Assembly (NCBI RefSeq): GCF_010389155.1
Contig: NC_057764.1
Location: 3,720,001-3,784,000, forward strand
Direction of reading: 5' to 3'
From: Erigeron canadensis
Lineage: Eukaryota; Streptophyta; Magnoliopsida; Asterales; Asteraceae
Length of the DNA stretch: 64,000 nt
Shown here: one piece after another, positions 26,701 to 38,478 of the stretch
Numbering within the stretch: position 1 is the stretch's first letter
How the letters are laid out: each line of letters starts with the position of its first letter
Notes under the pieces: generated by a model
Database searches by the model: none
Seen by the model: only the letters and a program-made list of their open reading frames with translations
What the model was told of the DNA's origin: nothing
Position numbers and translations under genes: made by a program

Positions 26701-29700
26701 TGATTTCTGTATTTCCTTCTTGAGTCTCACACTCTCACTGACAAACTGTGACACAAAACCTTTGATGTTTTTCTTTGATTGCACCTAATATTATCATAAG
26801 TTCTATGAATACTAGCCGCTTACATGGTTGGACATTTACACACTAAATAGATGAATATTAACCATATACAAGACACATAAATTTCCAAAAAGTGACTCTT
26901 AATAAAATGAACATAATGCTTACTCTATTAACATAATATTTATATTGCGTACAAATTTGCCTTGTAATTCATCTTTAATAATCAGTTGACATGGATACAA
27001 TTGTTATATGCAGGCTGGATACTTTTGCTCTGTTTGTGAATGCGTAGTGAAGGATTCTGCTAACTATTTGGACCATATCAATGGAAAGAAGCGTAAGTAT
27101 TTACTCACTTGTAACATTCTCAGTTATCTTTTGCATTGCTAACTATGATTTTTTGTTTATTATATTGTTGTCTGCCACAGATCAAAGAGCCTTGGGAATG
27201 TCTATGAGGGTAGAGAGGGCATCTCTTGAACAGGTACGGATCCGTAAATTATTTTAGTTAAAGTTAGCTGGTTTTGTAAGTGGTTTTTAGGAACATATGG
27301 ACAAATAGTTCATGAGAATATGTGTAGTTAAATGAAGCAGGAATAAACGTCTGTTATTTAAGTTGCATGTTTTCCTTGAGAAAAAAGATTTTCTCTGGTT
27401 AAGGGACACTTTTAATCTTCTTAAAGGAACTCAAATATACTTGCGCTTGTTGATTTTTGGTGCTTACTTCAAACCTTAAATTTTTTTTTACAGTGAGAGA
27501 TGTTAACTGCATGAACAACTAGATTATCGGACATTTAAAAGTTCAAATCATGAACAATTTAAACTTGAGATAAATGCAGAAAATAGAAATGAACTTTGAT
27601 CGAATTCAAATAATTAGCAGTGTCCTATAAATGTTTTACTTTTTAGAAACCAACTAGCAATAATTTACCTGGAAACCCAAAATATTATTCCCAAATCACC
27701 ATATACATCCCAGATACAAACTTTTTAAAAATCAAAAGCAACTATGAAGTTAAAGGCTTCCCAATCCTATTACAAAACCCAACCAGGATACTAAGTTTTC
27801 ATGCTTGAGGCTAGATGACTGGATTTATAGATATGGATATAGATGGCGGTAGCTAGATCCGGTTATATAGATATAGATCTGGATGTAGATATTGACCCAG
27901 ATTTTAGCCGGAAAACCCACCGCCATTCACACTACCACCGCACAAAAAACAATCTCATGGATGATGTAACCGAATGACAGATATCATGGGTAATTTAACT
28001 TAACTCGAAGGAAAGCACATAGTGGTGATGTAAATCGAAGAATGAATGATGATGATGATCTAATCGAGAGGTGGGGGCCAGTGATGAGATGGTGCCTGTT
28101 GGTGAAGGATGGGTGAGTATATATATTGAGGGTATATATGAGAGTGTGTTTATAGATATTAAAAAATTCAGGTAGGGAGTTGGGACAATTTTTGTAATGT
28201 ATACAACACAGGGATGTTAAGTTACGTTGTTCCCCAATTTCATTTCTGTATGTTGTGAAATCAATGGGTCATTCACATCAATAATTGTAGGTGTATCGTA
28301 GGATTTCTCAACGAAGTGACATTTATTATAGTAAAAGAGGTGATATATGTTTGTAAAAGTGGTTTTATAATTATATTATGTAACATATGTATGTATGTAT
28401 AGATTTAGGAATGATAATATATTTAGCTAGGGCCTAGGGTTGGAGATGATGATGATGATAGATAGATAGATAGATAGATAAAAACTTAAGTTGAAAAAAC
28501 AACAAACCATATGGTTCATTTTGCATTTAACTTATTGAAATGAAAACACTAATATGACCTGTAGAATTGGTTTCCAGGTAAAGAGGGTGTTTGAGATTGC
28601 GTTATAAAATGATTATTTGATTATTACGTTTATAAAACGCAAATAATATAAAAAAATGTTTGTATGAAAAAGTGATTATTGACTATGAAAGCGCAGTTTT
28701 CGAGAAGCATCTACCAGCATTCTTTTTCAAAACGCATAATCTATTTTGAAAAAGCAGATTTTGTTTTGTAAACGCAATACCAAACATACTCAAAGTGTTG
28801 CTAATTTTGACAATAATTGAAAGTTGATTTCTAAAATGTATAACGTTTATATGACATTGCTAATTACGTGAATTCGATCAAAGTTCATTTCTCTTTTCTG
28901 CAGTTATCCCTTTAAACTTTAGGAATCTCTTTCTTGGTGCACACCTCATGTTTTAAATCCTTGCTTCTTTATGTGGTACAGGTTCAACAGCGATTTGAAA
29001 ACCTCAAGAAACGGAAAGACCCAGTAACATTTACTGAGCAAGGTACAAGCAGTTAGATTGTGATTTATATCCTAGCGTTCTTTTTGCTGCCAAGTTGAAT
29101 CTCCCATTTTTTTTTTATCTAGTTGCAAACTTGCAATTCTGACCCATTTGCTTTTAAAAGGGTCATTCATTTGATTATTTTTTTTTTCTACCAGGTCAAA
29201 TGGGTAAAACAAAAAAAGAAATAGTTTGAAAGGAAATTGTGTTAAAAGTCATCCAAGTGTATTTTTAATGCATGATATCTCCTAAAAATGATTTTACTAA
29301 AACATCCCACGCTTCAATAAATTAGGTCAATGTTTTCATTCATATTATTATACACACCAATAACATATGAAAAATTACATTCTTTTTGCAAAAAGTGTTC
29401 CTCATCAGCCCGACCTGTACAAAACTACCCATTTGGCCCAAACAGGTCTTGACGTGCCTGAACTCCAAATGTCCTGCCTCCAAATTTTCGTTACTTCCTT
29501 TCCTTTAGTTTGCTAAACTTAATACCCTCTGTGTTGCATATGTTATTATAGATCTTGATGACCGAATCTTAAAGCAACAGCAAGAGGAGGAGGAAAGGAA
29601 GCGTCAAAAGCGTGAAAGGAAAAAGGAAAAAAAGGTCAGTGTCACCACTATGGGAGATCTTGACGTTTATTTTTTGTAGGTCATGAAATATAATGCAGTA

Positions 29701-29884
29701 TATGGCATAGCCAGTAGAGGGTTTTTTGTTTTCAAGTGCTCGTATGATATCATTATTAAGTCCGGTCGCTGATGTGAATGTTTTTGTCTAACAGAAAGAG
29801 AAGGTGTTAGAGGAGGAAATCGAGGTAGACCCTGATGTTGCAGCTATGATGGGATTTGGAGGTTTTGGTACATCCAAAAAGTAA
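23799..29884 (+). CDS. ZMAT2: ZMAT2/SNU23-like U4/U6.U5 tri-snRNP zinc-finger protein (10 exons)
   Basis: Spliceosomal protein of the tri-snRNP, nuclear, by homology to human ZMAT2 and yeast Snu23. Exons: 23799-23816, 23929-24015, 24129-24156, 24288-24370, 25414-25446, 27014-27092, 27181-27233, 28982-29042, 29552-29634, 29795-29884. All junctions are GT-AG and the frame closes to 204 residues, close to the roughly 200 of the family. Order: MDPPKN start, a charged segment [38 protein letters not shown], a matrin-type finger [11 protein letters not shown]...[10 protein letters not shown] (C-x2-C-x12-H-x5-H), the [20 protein letters not shown] helix, a Lys/Arg/Glu-rich coiled segment, and an [12 protein letters not shown] tail. 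The finger His and Lys codons are split by intron 6. Introns 5 and 7 are long, and intron 7 holds nested mobile DNA. No defects seen. Confidence 0.95.
28457..28480. repeat. (GATA)6 microsatellite
   Basis: Six GATA units preceded by a short GAT run, inside the intron 7 element. Confidence 0.9.
28583..28791. mobile_element. 209-bp MITE nested in the intron 7 element
   Basis: The terminal repeats GAGGGTGTTTGAGATTGCG (left) and GAGTATGTTTGGTATTGCG (right, minus strand) match at 15 of 19 positions. Internal AAAACGC / GCGTTTT words are also inverted. The flanks share only AAA, so the superfamily is uncertain. Confidence 0.7.
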
Positions 29885-30725
29885 AATATATCTAGAGAAG
29901 CATCACTTTTTTCCTTTCTTAATATCGAGATGTAGAGTACTGCTACAGGAAGTTGTTTTGTAAGTTTTACATTGTACGCATCGGAAGCTATTGATTTTTT
30001 TAGTATATCAGGAAAATTGGGGTTTCGCTAGTTTGAAAATGGGTCAGTTATATGCAGCAGCTTAGTCTTCTCTCTTTTTTTTTTTTTTTTTTTTTTTGTA
30101 GTTTTTAACTATAAATTATTCGCGACTGTTTGAAGTTTTAATCAAATCCGTATAAAACAAAATCCGTATTAGAGACTCTCTCGACAAGTAGATCCATTTT
30201 AAACAGGAAAACCCCCCAAGACAACTTACACCAATCCTAAATATCAGGTAAAACTTCTCCTTGACCCACCTCATCCCAAGTTAGATCAGTAACCAACCCC
30301 ACCTTAGTTTGTTGCAACAGCTTAGTTAATTTCAAATGACAATTTTCTCTTTGGCGGGGGATACCTCATACCTGTGTCGAGCCTCGACACATGTAATCCA
30401 ATCAGCAATATTACCAACATTTTGTGTAATGTTCCAAAAACTGTCGATGTATGTTGTTCATGATGAGTATTTTCAGGTAATTTTTCTAAATGGATGTGTT
30501 AACGGTTGGACACAGTTAGATTATTAATACTCAAGCTGCATCTATCCAGTTAGATTAACTATCAAGCATACTAAATAAATATATCCATATCTCCATATAT
30601 ATATATATATATATATATCGATATATAAAGCTTGTTACATACACATACACATAAAACTATTAACCTTCCAACACAACCTATGTATTACAAACTTTATTAA
30701 CTCATACAACAGGCATACACACGAA
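29885..30725. other. Intergenic between convergent ZMAT2 and LEA genes
   Basis: Contains a T-run near 30076-30099, an AT run at 30595-30618 and, on the minus strand, AATAAA (30698-30693) about 28 bases after the LEA stop codon, a likely polyadenylation signal. No further gene seen. Confidence 0.55.
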
Positions 30726-30992
30726 CTATCCAGTCCCAGTAACGCCGGGGTCCGGCTTATCACGACGACCTTGTTGTTGGGCTTCAATCGTTTCCGAAAC
30801 CGCATCACCGAAAACTGGACCGCCACGGCCAGCACAATCTTCAACTTTATCTTGTATTTTGTCTATTTGAATCTTACCTTCATCTTCTTTCGAGTGAAGA
30901 TCCATTCGACTTTGGTTTTCACCTCCTTGTACGGAATGGTATGTCGTTGCTGTTGTGCTTCCTGGTGGCAACGAACCTTGAGCTCCCGACAT
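30726..30992 (-). CDS. Small seed-maturation / LEA-like hydrophilic protein
   Basis: An 88-residue intronless protein starting MSGAQGSLPPGSTTATTYHS, rich in Gly, Asp, Gln and Lys, with no Trp and no hydrophobic segment. It has a central IQIDKIQDKVEDCAGRGGPV block and ends DPGVTGTG. The opening MSGAQG, the GGPVFG motif and the GVTGTG end are shared by a family of small desiccation-related plant proteins annotated as seed maturation (PM41-like) or LEA proteins; this is recalled, not searched. The likely role is an unstructured protectant in drying seeds or stressed tissue. The segment between GGPVFG and the end is longer than I recall for relatives. Regulation by abscisic acid is suggested by the paired G-boxes upstream. 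The start is the only ATG in the conserved context. Confidence 0.85.
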   Translation of the reverse strand: MSGAQGSLPPGSTTATTYHSVQGGENQSRMDLHSKEDEGKIQIDKIQDKVEDCAGRGGPVFGDAVSETIEAQQQGRRDKPDPGVTGTG

Positions 30993-31058
30993 GTTTTAGA
31001 TAACCTTTAATTTCTAATTTTGTTTTTGGTGTTTTTTGGTTATTATGTTGGTACATAT

Positions 31059-31213
31059 GTTTATATAGAAATGGATTTTCATTAGATAAACTTTGGTTTT
31101 TATATTATATACGTGTTTGATTTGTAGTAGCTAGCCACGTGTTAAAAACCATGTACACGTGGATGACTCTGTGCTTAGACGTATCTTGCTATATAAGGGA
31201 GAAAATCGTGTCG
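31059..31213 (-). promoter_or_regulatory. ABA-type promoter of the LEA-like gene
   Basis: On the minus strand CTATATAAAC (31068-31059) is a TATA box about 70 bases before the ATG. Two CACGTG G-boxes/ABREs lie at 31136-31141 and 31156-31161, exactly 20 bp apart. Another ACGTG core lies near 31111, and a GTCGG/CCGAC DRE core near 31210. A pair of ABREs is the classical arrangement for ABA induction through bZIP factors. A TATATAAG on the plus strand near 31191 has no gene behind it. Confidence 0.75.
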
Positions 31214-31969
31214 GATTAATGGTGATGAACTTATGGTATTTGATGAGTACATATATTTTTTTCTAATGGTCACTAAAATAATATCGGGTATTTCGTACTT
31301 GGCGCATTATTGGCTTAAGGTACATACATACCACCACAACTCAAATACACGAAGTGATTATCCCATTTAACTTTACGTTTTGAAAAAAAATTCAGTTGCC
31401 CGGAGGCTCACTAGTGGTAAAACTCGGTCACCCTTGAGATCAAACCGGTGTCCGAAGCCCCATCAATCTTCTTTCGTTGAACATTATGTCAAAAAACAAA
31501 TAATGTTAATTAATAACAAAACTTGAACTTTGGTCACTTACGAACACCTTAACCATTTCTACCAAATGCAAATGGCTTGCACTAATGAGGTCATATATAT
31601 AACCACAAATCTAACCTATTTAATACGATTAATTATATTGATAACGTAACCTATTAATAAATAATTAAGTCATTTTCGACTCTAAAATAGAAAGTGTTTT
31701 TACTAGCCTTCGTATTTTAATAATAAAAGACCCCTTTTTTATCTATAATATATCTAAAATAAAATATATTTGACTCTCTATTTTAGAAAATTCAACAATC
31801 TTTTTTAATATTCTCCATATTACTCATAATTCACACATTATCTCTAATTTTATATACTTAAAAACAATAAGACACACCCTACCTAGATTATAAAAAATAA
31901 AGTTACAATTCATTTTAAAAAGCGAAAAGAAGCGTATAAATAATTACAAAAGTTAAAAGTATAGATAAT
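31214..31969. other. Intergenic with SINE-like debris
   Basis: Near 31391-31470 a stretch with ACTAGTGGTAAAACTCGGTC and GAGATCAAACCGGTGTCCG resembles a worn tRNA-derived SINE head (A-box then B-box-like). No gene seen. Confidence 0.35.
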
Positions 31970-33290
31970 TAATTCAACATATTATATAGATTATAGAAAA
32001 TAAATTTACATTTCATTTTATGAGATAATATATCATAAATTATAAATTACCATAAAAAAGGGACTAATTATATTTATATTCAAATTACAACCTCATCTAA
32101 TACTCCAAACAAGATTAAACCAAAAGAGTATACGTGTGTACTTTTGTTATATAGAGGATTCCAACGGACTATTCTATTCTAGGAGACCAACTACTCTATG
32201 AACAATGAGTGTTATGAGTGTTTGCTGGAGCGCTTGCCGTCTCTCCTCCAAACACTTTATGCGCTCTTTGGTAGCATGAATGCGCGCTTCTTTCCTTACG
32301 AGATCCATTGTTCTAACACTTCTAAAAAAAATTTAGCACTATATGGTGTGTTTAATTTCATTTTGGAGTTTTCGACGGCAATTCAAGAAAACCTGGTCAC
32401 ATGTGCTTAGCAAGCACATATGGAGCACAAGCATAGTGGTAAGGCGCCCCTCATAAAATAATCTTATCAACTACACATCTTCAGGGGTATCATTACAGTT
32501 AGAACGATAACCATATGTGATCATTTTATGCAAAACTCGGAATAGAGGAACCTGGATATCACCTACTTTACTGGAAATACTCCAAGTCCGTCTTCCCAGG
32601 GATTTCTAACCAAAAGTCTTTAGTCGACTTATCATCATCAAACCCTCCTATTAAACACATCATGACACAAAAAATCATATGTATCTATATCCTCAAAATC
32701 CTCAATATCCAACATACAAATCATCCTCCACAAATGAACTTTTAGGAGAAAGATAAGATTTTCATGTTTGTATTTAGAAAGTATTATGATCTCTTTCCGG
32801 AACTTAGCAAGTTAACATTTGCACTAACGAGCTAGATGTTTGATAAATAGTTCTTTGTACACCTTTCCAAATCTATATATTTCCATAGCAATGTTGCCAT
32901 CAAACTTATTAATGGCAGAGTTGATCTCTTCCAATAGCATTTCAAGATGTTTAAACACCATCATGACTATCTCAATGATCACTGCAAAAGTTCAATAAAA
33001 ACCGCAAAGAGTTACCAATATTCAAGTTAAAAGCAAAGGTCAAAAAGTATTCACCAAAATCATATGAATAACTATGTCCATCAAAAAGAGTAGATAAACA
33101 CAAATAGATGTCAAGGCACGTAACCAGCCTATCAATGAATTTAATATATAAGAATACTGAAAGTTCAAAGTAGTGAGGGAAGAATCTCAAGTATTGACTT
33201 ACTACAACAAATTATCAAACTATCAAAATTTACTTCTAGCATGTATGTACATATCATTTATTTTTCATTAACTATTGTCATCAAGAATAT
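31970..33290. mobile_element. Dispersed repeat family, long copy
   Basis: Its left part (to about 32190) and right part (from about 32965) match 47890-48380 in the same order, including GATTCCAACGGACT, CTGCAAAAGTTCAA and AAATTATCAAACTATCAAAA. The middle part (32853-32985) matches the sequence at the right edge of the window (TCTTCCAATAGCATTTCAAG). It is coding-poor. The 47.9 kb copy ends in a Helitron-type 3' terminus, so this is probably a non-autonomous Helitron that has lost its own end. Confidence 0.6.
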
Positions 33291-33500
33291 TGAGAAGTTA
33301 TTATAGATATGCAAAAGAAATCGTACCATTTTTTAATCGAAGAGATTATATACGTTGCAAGAAAAAGACTAACAATGAACAGTCCTAATAATCCCATAGA
33401 GATGATAAATCTTTTATCAGTGGGGACAAATTTTGGCGAACCGGAATATATAGAATTTATTATTCAAACAGGTTTTTGTGTATTTGTGATTGGGTAAACG

Positions 33501-33653
33501 GTCAACCCCACCAGGGTATTAGCGGCGACGTCGCCGTTAATAGTGGGACCCCCGACAAACTGAAACACTGCCTGACAGACCATGTAAGTCGAATGCCACG
33601 TCATCACTATTAGCGGCGACGTCGCAGCAAATAGTGGTGACGTGGCATTCGGC
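33501..33653. mobile_element. Palindromic element, locus B
   Basis: The left unit GTCAACCCCACCAGGG leads into a 24-bp palindrome (33518-33541) of ATTAGCGGCGAC type. The right unit is a 66-bp near-perfect palindrome with 33-base arms (33588-33620 and 33621-33653), containing CGAATGCCACGTCA, CACTATT and the GCGGCGAC core. It is the same family as at 7.7 kb and 39.4 kb. Confidence 0.65.
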
Positions 33654-33660
33654 TGACATC

Positions 33661-36056
33661 TCGGGAATGGTTATTGAATGGACACGGGATTTACGATAGT
33701 GATAGAGTAGTATGTCGTTTAAAAAAATTATTATTACAAAGTAATAAAAGTTAAATTCACCTCACATAAATTAAGTACATCAAACATTTTTGAAATATTT
33801 GTCTCTTTCGAAAGTCATGTTAATCTAATATATTATATAAAAATAACCTAAGTGAAAAAATACCGTAGTAAAAAAAATGTAATAAATGATTGGGATTTGG
33901 AGAATTTTGCCTAACTTAGTTTTTCAATACGTGGATTTATATATAAATTTGATTTATTAGTCTTTTATAATTATACAAAATGTGTAGGATAACTTGTGCA
34001 TTATTTTTGTCATTGAAACTTGAAAGATTTACATATTATCATACATTTATGATATATTATAATAATTAAGAAGGGTATATTTGTAATTTACAAGTTACAC
34101 TTTTTTGCTTTCCACTACTAATTTACACTTTTCAACATTAATATTTATTTAAAACGTATATATTTATTTTATTTATGGTATATTATATAATTAAGAAGGG
34201 TATATTTGATAAAGATGAAATAATTAAATTTAATCTAGTGGTTATACATATAAATCTACTAAAATGTTAATATAAGTAATAATATTGTCTAATATTTATT
34301 TTCCCGCATAATACGTGAGGAATACATATGAATCTCAAAAATGTTAATATGTGACAAATCAATATTTTGACAAACATAAATAAAAGATGTTATAATGACA
34401 AGGTATCAATCTTAACTAACTTCGGTTGAAACGGTTGAATTTGTTACTAAATATTCTGGCAAGACATCGGATTAAGAGAAAATTACGTCAAATAACTTAG
34501 GTGAATTTGCTACATAGTCTAAGTAAAAAATTGTTACAACGTGTGCTTATCCAAATAAACAAAACAAATATAATATAAAATAGGTCATCGTTTGTTGCAT
34601 TATTTTCCTAAAACTATAAATTGTCACGATCACCACTATGTAAATATATATTTTTTAATCTTTATATATAATAAAATACAATTTTTCTAATTAATTATTA
34701 AGCAAATAAAATATTTGTTTGGAATATCTATTAATTATAAACAAAAGCATTCAGATTTTTTGGTTTCTAATTTATATTTATTTAGATTTAGTTTTATCAA
34801 CTGAAAAAACATATGTTTAAAACCATTTATTCGGTGCATTACACCGACACATCAGACTTGATTTATAAACACGATATACAATAGATTTTTTTTGGAGTGA
34901 AATGAAAAAGATAAAACCTTATAAAACCAAATTGAAAAATTAGTCCAATGATTAAAATTGTATATAATGTTTATGACCATAACATAATGTTATTATACGA
35001 AATAATAACTTTTTCACCTTTTAAAACCTATTATTGTACATGAAACCTTGGATTACATTTTTTTACAATGTTAAAGCTAATAGGGTTGGTGGCCCATTGG
35101 TAAGATTTTTAACCTTTGGAGAATTCATCCGGGTCTAAATTTTTAAGCAATTTAGATATATATCCGAGAAAAGTGAATATGTAGCTATCATATAAGCAAT
35201 TTAGATATATATCTCTTCACATATTAAATTTTTAATATTTGTTGTATAATGAATAAATTATTAGCTCCTTATGTATTTTTAGAAGGCGATTTCGGATCAT
35301 ATTTTTATAATTCTTGTTATAATATTTATTTTATCAACAAATGTATACAAACATAAAAAATACAAATGATCAGATCACGCAAATCAAGATTACAAAAGGA
35401 AATTAAACTTCAGTTAAACGATGAATACAAGAGCATCGGTTATAGGACTTTATATTATAGGAAGATACGATGTTGTTACTAGACCAAGATTAGGCTAGCT
35501 AACTACTGCGAGGTTATAACCTAGTCTTTTAATTCACCCTATGAATCGTGGATCAAGCTCTCTATACTACCGGCATGGATGTCACTGTAGATACTCTACT
35601 ACTCTAGGGAACGTGAAGTGATTATTACTAATGCTCTTGTTATAGATTTGGATCTTAATATATACAAACGTGTAAGTAATTGTTTTGTGAAATATTATTT
35701 CTGGAATAAAAGTGTGTGAACCCGACCGATGTAAAGATCACTCCCTTTGATTGCTTGGAATCTTTCCAACACACCGCAGTTGACATATAAAAAAGATTAC
35801 CAAGAAACAATTAAGATTAAAAATTGCTACAGATTGTTGAATAATAAGAACATCAGACCAAAAAGGTTTAGACAATCAGGTGGTTCATGTAGCCAAGATC
35901 GATTTTGGTATAAAACTGTTTAGGGATATTTTTTTTTTTTTTAAATTCTATATCAATCGGTTGCATGAACATTCAGTATGTGACTCGTAATGTCTCGTAA
36001 TGTCTGACATCAAGGGATCATACCTATGAATTCTGATGATCCCATTTTGGAAGCTC
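33661..36056. other. Intergenic, no gene seen
   Basis: Very AT-rich. Near 35085-35150 a fragment with GGTGGCCCATTGGTAAG and ATCCGGGTC may be a SINE remnant. No coding frame, RNA gene or complete mobile element recognised. Confidence 0.5.
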
Positions 36057-36062
36057 TTTATT
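36057..36062 (-). terminator. Candidate polyadenylation signal of the PDF1A gene
   Basis: AATAAA on the minus strand about 130 bases beyond the stop codon, in a T/A-rich context; the only such hexamer I noticed in the expected range. Confidence 0.4.
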
Positions 36063-36191
36063 TTTCAACATCCAAGCTATGACACTATAATTTCCCGACT
36101 AAAAGATGATAAATCTTCTAAAGTATTCATGGCAAAGCGACCATAACTGGTAGCCTAGTACTCATACTGAATAGACCTTGAAACCATAATG

Positions 36192-37950
36192 CTAGCAAAC
36201 ACCCTGCTTAGGACAACTACTAGCAAGAGGCAAGTCCACGTTCTCAACGGTCCTGAATGTTCGTTTCACCATCTTGTCAACATACAGAGTTCCCTCTAGA
36301 TGATCACATTCGTGTTGTAAAATACGAGCCTGCCACCCACTAGCATTCACCTTCATGGGCTTCCCATCTCGATCCAACCCCCTAACCTCTACCTCAAGAA
36401 ACCTTTCAACCAATGCTCTGTATCCATCAACACTGCAAAAATATTACCATTAATCAACCCGCCACCCACAACTTGCAACATCTAGGGAGTGATGAGCCGT
36501 TTTGAAAGTGACTATAGCATGTTTAATAAAACAGGGGATCTCAATAATCAGTTTTCTTGCAAATTTAGTTATTTCAATCCTAGAAACAGTTGACTGAAAG
36601 TCAGTAACTATTAGTTTAAAGAACAGACAGTCAAATTCAAATTAATTCAAAATATTACTAAATGGGGTTGAATCCACTATAGCATTAGTGTCATGAATCC
36701 ATACAATCTGACTTACATCATCCATAGTAGAGGTGCAAAATGAGTGGGTTTATAGTATAAGGTCGGGTTGACCCACAACATTTTTTATGCAATATTTTAA
36801 TTATAATAATGTGTTATATATAATTACAAATACTATACATGTGAGAATAACAATACTAACTTGACATAATTTGAGAGGCTGTATGTACAAGTTACACTTT
36901 GGCTACTTCCGAGTTTTGACATGCTTTGCCCATCCCTTTTTGGACTTATGTTTTTAAGTTTAACGTTTGGCAAGTTAGAGGCAAAACAAAACCCAAATCA
37001 ACTCACCCATCCGCAATTCTTTACGTTCTCAGGCCTAATTCTAAATTTCTTCTCTTACATGGAATCCATAGTCCATATACCACATTGTATACCAATTAAT
37101 GTGAAAGCGTTGAATGCTAAATCAAATACGGGAATTTGAACACAAACTTTATTCATCCATTAAGGATTGATAAAACAGGGCAAGTAAACTCACCTTAAAC
37201 AACCTTCAAAAAACAATGCTGACTTGTTGCTCTTTTTTCTAAGTTTTGGGTTCAAAATAACCTACATTTCAAGAAACCGTTTACAAAACTTTCACATTGT
37301 AAGAACCGGGACTACACACTTCTTAAAGTTTTATTCACATACCATAAGATCAAAAGGATGCCTGTCATGTGCCTTGGTCTCTTCTTCTGGTTCTTGTGCT
37401 ATGTATTCTTTAGTATCCTCCACTACAATAATCTGCTCATTAAATAACTATTTGTGTCAGACAAAAATGCATATAGAGAAACAAGAAACAATAGAGAAAA
37501 CACAAGGAGTTAACGTCATCATGTCCAATTTTACATGTTACCCGTTTAAAAATATTTATAGCAAAATAAATGAAAAAAAGAAAGAAAGAAACTGACTTTT
37601 AAAGGAATACCAATTTGGGGAGCAGCAAGGCCAACCCCGGGTCGTCTTCTCATAACTTGAATCATATCATCAATTATCTTCTGGATACGCTCCGACCCGA
37701 TTTCTCCAACCATGACTTCTCGGGCGGGTTCATGAAGAACCGGGTCACCGGCTTGCACAATAGATGGTAAACTGATAATCTTTTTTTTCTTTCCCAACCC
37801 ATTAAACCAGCCTACTTGAGTAGAATAAGAAGATGATGAAGAAGAGAAAATTCTTGGTTTTAGAATGGGCTTAATCTGAGATGTATTGATTAGGGTTTGC
37901 CTCAAGTATTCGCCAACGAGTGGTTTTGACAGCCGTCGTATCACCTCCAT
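36192..37950 (-). CDS. PDF1A: Peptide deformylase PDF1A type (4 exons)
   Basis: Removes the formyl group from the N-terminal Met of organelle-made proteins; the plant 1A form is mitochondrial in Arabidopsis, by literature memory. Exons: 37950-37597, 37432-37343, 37261-37194, 36432-36192, all GT-AG, closing to 250 residues. The three metal-site motifs are intact: VGLAAPQIG (exon 1), EGCLS (exon 3, the Ser codon split into exon 4) and HECDH (exon 4). Cys of EGCLS and both His of HECDH bind the metal, and Glu of HECDH is the catalytic base. Residues 1-45 are basic and Ser-rich ([15 protein letters not shown]), a transit peptide. The start used here is the ATG at 37950; the two codons before it are GTG, and no upstream in-frame ATG was seen. 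No defects seen. Confidence 0.96.
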
Positions 37951-38231
37951 CACCACCGTGTTCGTTGACTGAAGTGACTAGTGCAATACTTACTTTGGGC
38001 CAAATATAGTTTTTATTCAATTGGACTTGGCATGTGCAATATACTTCATAATAAGTTCATATCGTTCAAATGTCCTATAATTACAAGATGATATTCATAC
38101 ATGAAAATATGAAAAGATAAAATTAGAAAAGAAATTTAGAAAAAGATAATATTGTGATTTTAAAATGACTTTTAGACTAATTTATATGTTGATTAATTAT
38201 GTCACTTCAAATAGAGTATCAGTCATCTTTC
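37951..38231. other. Upstream region of the PDF1A gene
   Basis: About 280 bases between the gene and the SINE target duplication, AT-rich. No clear TATA box on the minus strand, as is common for housekeeping genes. Confidence 0.4.
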
Positions 38232-38247
38232 CAACATATTAACAAGT

Positions 38248-38462
38248 AAAAGTAACTGCTCAGTGCCGCTTTTTTTGGGTTTTGAGCCCAATACCTTGAC
38301 GGTATATGGGGGAGGTTAAGATGCAGACAGACCTTACGTCTACCTAAGTAGAGAGACTGCTTCCAGTTTTCACCTAAATGGTAGAAAAGACCCTCCAACC
38401 TTTGCATGGGATGAGGATCGAACCTATGACCTCTGTTTACCACTGATCCAACCATGCTGCTT
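38248..38462 (-). mobile_element. tRNA-derived SINE with 16-bp target duplication
   Basis: Flanked by the perfect 16-bp duplication caacatattaacaagt (38232-38247 and 38463-38478). Read on the minus strand, the head has an A-box-like GTTGGATCAGTGG and a B-box GGTTCGATCC, the internal RNA polymerase III promoter. A body follows with GTAAGGTCTGTCTGCATC and GTCAAGGTATTGGG. The 3' end is T-rich (CAGTTACTTTT) rather than poly-A, a trait of the plant Au-SINE group. The insertion is 215 bp and non-coding. Confidence 0.93.
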
Positions 38463-38478
38463 CAACATATTAACAAGT

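Larger units (their letters stand above)
27565..28912. mobile_element. Long-TIR (Mutator-like) non-autonomous element in intron 7 of ZMAT2
   Basis: About 75 bases at the left (GCAGAAAATAGAAATGAACT, then TTTGATCGAATTCA, TAATTAGCA, TTTTAGAAA) recur inverted at the right end (AATTCGATCAAAGTTCATTT then CTCTTTTCTGC). There is no transposase. Long TIRs suggest a MULE-type element. The outer limits are set within about 10 bases and no 9-bp duplication was confirmed. It contains GATA and GATG repeats and a nested MITE. Confidence 0.65.

Noticed and set aside
32198..32410. 70-codon plus-strand frame
   Set aside because: Lies inside the dispersed repeat; no counterpart in the 48-kb copy and no recognisable domain.
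37951..37956. Earlier start for PDF1A two codons upstream
   Set aside because: Those codons are GTG, not ATG; the first ATG in frame is at 37950.
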